Shown: piece after piece, positions 60,899 to 64,000 of the stretch
How the letters are laid out: each line of letters begins with the position of its first letter
Numbering within the stretch: position 1 is the first letter of the stretch
Source of the DNA: Salinigranum halophilum
GTDB taxonomy: Archaea; Halobacteriota; Halobacteria; Halobacteriales; Haloferacaceae
Direction of reading: 5' to 3'
NCBI RefSeq assembly: GCF_007004735.1
Contig: NZ_SSNL01000004.1
Coordinates: forward strand, 665,429 to 729,428
Length of the DNA: 64,000 bases
The notes under the pieces: model-generated
Told to the model about the DNA's origin: nothing
The model's input: the letters and a program-made list of their open reading frames with translations, nothing else
The model's database searches: none
Program-made: the position numbers and the translations under genes

Positions 60899-62917
60899 AT
60901 GGTAGATGAGTCATCGCGACAACTATTCGTGATTGCTGTGTCCGTCCTGGTCGTCACCGGGATGATTCCAGCCGTCACGGCAGGGGCGTTCGCCCCGGAA
61001 CAGACAGACCCTCGAGCGGCGATCTCGGGGCCAGACTTCGTCGACGCATCGGACGACATCGAAGTGTGGAACCGAGCGCCGTTCCCACTCCGGACGAACC
61101 CGGAGCGGAACGCTGATACGGTGATCAAGAACGTCGACCCGTTCGTCGAGGTCACGGAGTACGACGCCGGACGAGTCAGGCTCAACAAGGACAAGGTCGC
61201 CGTCTACGACGACGAGGCGGAGATCCAGCTCCAGTTCCAGAGTGGGCTCGGCTACCAGACGAGTTCGTTCCAGGGACAGGACGTCCAGCTCGTCGCCGCA
61301 CACATCGAAGAGGACACTGAAGCGGCTCGGGACCTCTTCGCGTCGCGGTCGACCCTCACGACCGACAGCGCGCTCGACCTCCTCACGAGAGACAACGTCA
61401 ACGACAACGTCCACTTCGACCTCGTCGAGGACTACGGCACGCTCGACAGTAACGGCGAGATCGTCGAGACGTACGACCTCGGCGACGAGGACCGCGGCGC
61501 GGGCTTCTACGTGTTCTTCCTCGTCCAGGACTACCAGGGAAGCAACAGCTGGGGTGTCACCGACCGTGGCTTCGAGGAGTCCAGCGGTGACCTGAACATC
61601 GAGAACAAGAGTCGTGTCCTCGGTGTCGACACGGCGACCGTACACCAGCAGCCCGCCGAAGCCAGCCCCGGCAGTAACACGTACGCGGCAGGTGAGGACA
61701 TCACCTTCGACGTCGACGCGCGACAGGACGACGGTGACGTCACTCACGCGATCGTCGTCTACAACCGGCGGAACTTCGAGAACAAAGACGTCACCCTCAC
61801 CGTCGACGGCGACCTGAACAGCCTGTCGGCGGACGACGTGACCATCGAGCGTGAGATCGCAGACGTCAACGGCGTCGCGACGATCTCGGGGTCGCCCAAC
61901 GTCTTCGGTCTTGGGGACATCCAGGACGGCCGGAGCTCGGGACTCATCTCGGGCGGACAACTCATCGACTTCGTCGCCGAGCAGGCGAACTCGGACGCAC
62001 CACTCGACGAGACGACTGACGACGCCGTGACGCTCGACGCCTCCGTCACGGTCGTCGAGGGAGGAGACACCGGGCAAGTGACGGTCGAGACCCTCGAGAA
62101 CTGGTCGACCGGCCGCTACGGCTACCTCTACGTGGCCACGGGCGAGAACTCCCGGGAGATCACGACGACTCGCGGTGAGCTGACGATTACGCCCGAGCAG
62201 AGTCAGGGCGGGAACATGGACAACGGCCGCTTCGCGCTCTCGCGGGTCTCCGACGACGTCTCGGACTTCAGCATCGACTTCGGTCCGGGCGCGAGTGGGG
62301 AGGTCCGCGTCAGCCAGCAGTCCTCGCCCGGGCAGGACGTCCCGGCGGTGAACGGCCCGGACCCCATCTACCTCGACATCGAGGTGTCGCAGGAACTCCA
62401 GAACCGCGAGTCGACCATCGAGGCGACGGTCACGAAGTCCCGCCTCGGCGACCTCGACCCTGACGAGGTGTCGCTGTGGCACTTCACGGACGGCGAGTGG
62501 GCCGAACTCGAGACGGAAATCGCCTCCGAGAACGCGACGCACGTGACTTACACGGCCACGACCGACGGGTTCTCGCCGTTCGCGTTCGCTGAGAGCGCGG
62601 CGGCAGACGAGCGCGAAGACTCGGACGACGATGGGATGGCCGGTGGTGGCGAGCTGCCGACCGACGAGCCGACGCCGGAGTCCACGTCGACTGAGGCAGC
62701 ACCGACTGAGACGGCCGCACCGGAGACGGCCGCACCGGAAACGGCTGAACCGACTGCGACCGCAGAACCTGCTCAGACTGATATGGCGACGGCCCAGCCC
62801 GAACAGACGGCAACGCCGACGACGACCGACACGCAGTTCCCCGGCCTCGGGGTGACGGTCACGCTCGTCGCGTTCGTCTTCGCCGTGCTGTTCGGACTTC
62901 GGCGCCGACAGCGCTGA
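60899..62917 (+). CDS. PGF-pre-PGF domain surface protein with C-terminal sorting signal
   Basis: 672 residues. Signal peptide (LFVIAVSVLVVTGMIPAVTA GA), a long beta-rich ectodomain, a PGF-pre-PGF domain (about 495-560; TIEATVTKSRLGDLDPDEVS, LWHFTDGEWAELETEI, TTDGFSPFAFAE), a T/E/P stalk and a C-terminal PGLGVTVTLVAFVFAVLFGL then RRRQR. The tripartite PGx-helix-Arg tail is the known substrate signal of archaeosortase A (PGF-CTERM type), here PGLG. It is divergent from the other surface protein across 216 bp. Confidence 0.82.
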   Translation: MVDESSRQLFVIAVSVLVVTGMIPAVTAGAFAPEQTDPRAAISGPDFVDASDDIEVWNRAPFPLRTNPERNADTVIKNVDPFVEVTEYDAGRVRLNKDKVAVYDDEAEIQLQFQSGLGYQTSSFQGQDVQLVAAHIEEDTEAARDLFASRSTLTTDSALDLLTRDNVNDNVHFDLVEDYGTLDSNGEIVETYDLGDEDRGAGFYVFFLVQDYQGSNSWGVTDRGFEESSGDLNIENKSRVLGVDTATVHQQPAEASPGSNTYAAGEDITFDVDARQDDGDVTHAIVVYNRRNFENKDVTLTVDGDLNSLSADDVTIEREIADVNGVATISGSPNVFGLGDIQDGRSSGLISGGQLIDFVAEQANSDAPLDETTDDAVTLDASVTVVEGGDTGQVTVETLENWSTGRYGYLYVATGENSREITTTRGELTITPEQSQGGNMDNGRFALSRVSDDVSDFSIDFGPGASGEVRVSQQSSPGQDVPAVNGPDPIYLDIEVSQELQNRESTIEATVTKSRLGDLDPDEVSLWHFTDGEWAELETEIASENATHVTYTATTDGFSPFAFAESAAADEREDSDDDGMAGGGELPTDEPTPESTSTEAAPTETAAPETAAPETAEPTATAEPAQTDMATAQPEQTATPTTTDTQFPGLGVTVTLVAFVFAVLFGLRRRQR

Positions 62918-63742
62918 CGACAGCGCTGCACCACGCTGTTTCATCTACCCTCTCCACGTTCTCAGCGGCTCAGCAACAGAACAGATGATGAGCCCGTATC
63001 AGGATTCCAGCTTGGTCAAGGCCATCGTAACTCCACACTGATGACATCCTCCCCCGCGTAACCGGGGGGTTTCCCCATCCGCGCTCGGGGGCGAACCGGC
63101 TAGCGCACCACTGAAAACGGTGCGCGGGACTCCGAGTCGTCCGACGAGGGCAGATCAACCCGGTTGCGCGGGGATCTCGGTTCGTGCGCGATTCATCGAC
63201 CCCGCGAGAGGTGTGTCGTCTTCAGCGTCCGTTCGGACGCGGTATCCGCTTGCACCGTGCATCCTCGTCGTCGATAACGGAGTCGGGGGATGCCCCCGGA
63301 CGCTGATTTCTCCGTATCCGGGCACGGACCCTGCTATCGACCTGCTGCCCTGTGAGCCACGGTGGACAGGCCTGATCGCGGGAGGCTCGCGTTTTTGATG
63401 CTCGCCTTTCAGTGGGTCGCCGGTGGACGTGCGTCCGGTCGAAGGTATGTTATCGATTCTGCCGACGGAGGGAACACCAACTTATCGCCAATTTTCCGCG
63501 TTGAGTCGCCGGAAAACCGACCCCGACCAGCATAAACCGTGGTTCGTGGCGGAAGTGGTCGGATTCACGCCCGTCCTGACTGGCGGGATTCTCTCCGTGA
63601 ATCCGGTCGTCGGAGAGTCCGGACACGCTTCAACGATCAAGACAATAGACAGGTATTGGAGACGGCCTGTGGGCTACGTCCCCGAGAGGAAGTTACCTTG
63701 GAGTGGCTTGGCGCGAAACCGGTTGGGTCAGACCCTCCGCAG
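62918..63742. other. Gap holding a non-autonomous IS remnant
   Basis: No gene is convincing over 825 bp. The IS ends listed at 63041-63600 account for the middle; the rest shows no recognised signal. Confidence 0.4.
63041..63600 (-). mobile_element. Decayed or non-autonomous IS200/IS605-type element
   Basis: At 63041-63080 TGACATCCTCCCCCGCG with the hairpin CCCCCGCGTAACCGGGGG is the inverted form of the conserved right end GGGGAGGATGTCA. At about 63556-63600 GTCGGATTCACGCCCGTC and GGCGGGATTCTCTCC match the left end at 11947-12056. Both ends are in minus orientation with about 480 bp of non-tnpB sequence between them, which fits a MITE-like derivative or two neighbouring relics. Confidence 0.5.
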
Positions 63743-64000
63743 TTAGACCGTTCCCCCGTATCCGCCCTCCCCGAATTTGAATTCGCCGAAGTCGTCGTTT
63801 TCATCGGGGGTGTTAGTTGGTTCGGGTGTCGGCGTTGATGTTGGGGTGGGAGTGGGTGTCTCGGTTGGGTCGGGTGTCGGCGTTGATGTCGGGGTGGGAG
63901 TCGGTTCGGGTGTCGGCGTTGATGTCGGGGTGGGAGTGGATGTCTCGGTTGGGTCGGGTGTCGGCGTTGATGTCGGGGTGGGAGTGGATGTCTCGGTTGG
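63743..64000 (-). CDS. 3' end of a Pro/Thr-repeat protein (partial)
   Basis: The minus-strand frame is open from the window edge to a TAA at 63743-63745. It reads repeated PTETSTPTPTSTPTPDP-type units and ends NTPDENDDFGEFKFGEGGYG then GTV. The start lies beyond the window. The stalk-like repeat suggests a secreted, probably O-glycosylated protein without a C-terminal membrane anchor. Confidence 0.7.
   Translation of the reverse strand, partial: PTETSTPTPTSTPTPDPTETSTPTPTSTPTPEPTPTPTSTPTPDPTETPTPTPTSTPTPEPTNTPDENDDFGEFKFGEGGYGGTV
63823..64000. repeat. Tandem 48/36-bp coding repeats
   Basis: CGGGTGTCGGCGTTGATGT-type units start at 63823, 63871, 63907 and 63955, giving periods of 48, 36 and 48 bp, all multiples of 3. 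They encode the P/T stalk and continue past the window. Confidence 0.8.

Noticed and set aside
60923..62944. 673-codon minus-strand frame opposite the PGF-pre-PGF protein
   Set aside because: Composition is Arg/Val/Asp-rich antisense; the plus-strand protein has signal peptide, domain and sorting signal.
62970..63158. Minus-strand frame of 62 codons
   Set aside because: It is a translation of the IS right-end hairpin region, not a protein gene.
1..64000. tRNA or rRNA genes
   Set aside because: I looked for cloverleaf and conserved rRNA segments by eye and saw none; a covariance-model scan would be needed to be sure.

Overview
The window comes from a halophilic archaeon of the class Halobacteria. 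It encodes an Orc1/Cdc6 initiator, a TFB fragment, a Bat-type HTH_10 regulator, a HalOD1 domain protein, a PGF-pre-PGF surface protein, four TnpB genes of haloarchaeal type, and acidic proteins with GC-rich codon use. The genus cannot be fixed from sequence alone.

Positions 1-17,500 are a decayed accessory region, plasmid-like in character. It carries five toxin-antitoxin loci or relics (MNT/HEPN, DUF433/DUF5615, HicBA relic, TumA/TumE-like, HepT relic), an orphan ribbon-helix-helix protein and a predicted TIR/deoxyribosyltransferase-like protein. It also has three complete IS200/IS605-type elements, a fourth truncated one, a TFB fragment, an Mrr-type endonuclease and a broken PAS/histidine kinase. 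At its centre, orc1/cdc6 (12628-13854) lies just downstream of a repeat array with a period of about 52 bp around a CTCGCGAG core, plus at least one clear inverted copy. This is a strong candidate replication origin. A separate inverted repeat, TTAACCAAC...GTTGGTTAA, occurs three times in the same 15 kb.

Positions 17,500-35,700 are a surface-polysaccharide cluster, conspicuously A+T-rich in its first half. It holds four GT4 and two intact GT2 glycosyltransferases, a left-handed beta-helix acyltransferase, a polytopic polymerase-like protein, a Wzx-type flippase, a dehydrogenase/Gfo-Idh fusion, a heparinase II/III-like protein and the UDP-ManNAcA pair WecB/WecC. A truncated GT2 copy sits at the cluster edge. 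All genes but one GT2 are on the minus strand.

Positions 35,900-58,800 hold two giant FtsX-type permeases (1038 and 1005 aa). One has an adjacent ABC ATPase. The other is in an apparent operon with a DUF4129 protein, a DUF1616 protein and a GT-C-like membrane protein. Nearby are DUF58, DUF4350 and DUF7982 proteins, further membrane proteins, a MazF-like TA pair, DUF1328, a Bat-type regulator and another TnpB element. I read this as a cell-envelope assembly region. Between the DUF7982 and DUF4350 genes lies a broken gene joining an eCIS DUF4157-type N-terminus to a caspase/CHAT-like His-Cys protease domain.

Positions 58,900-64,000 hold a frameshifted YdjM-type hydrolase, two secreted surface proteins with Thr/Pro/Glu-rich stalks, a 560-bp IS relic and, at the right edge, the 3' end of a Pro/Thr-repeat protein that continues past the window.
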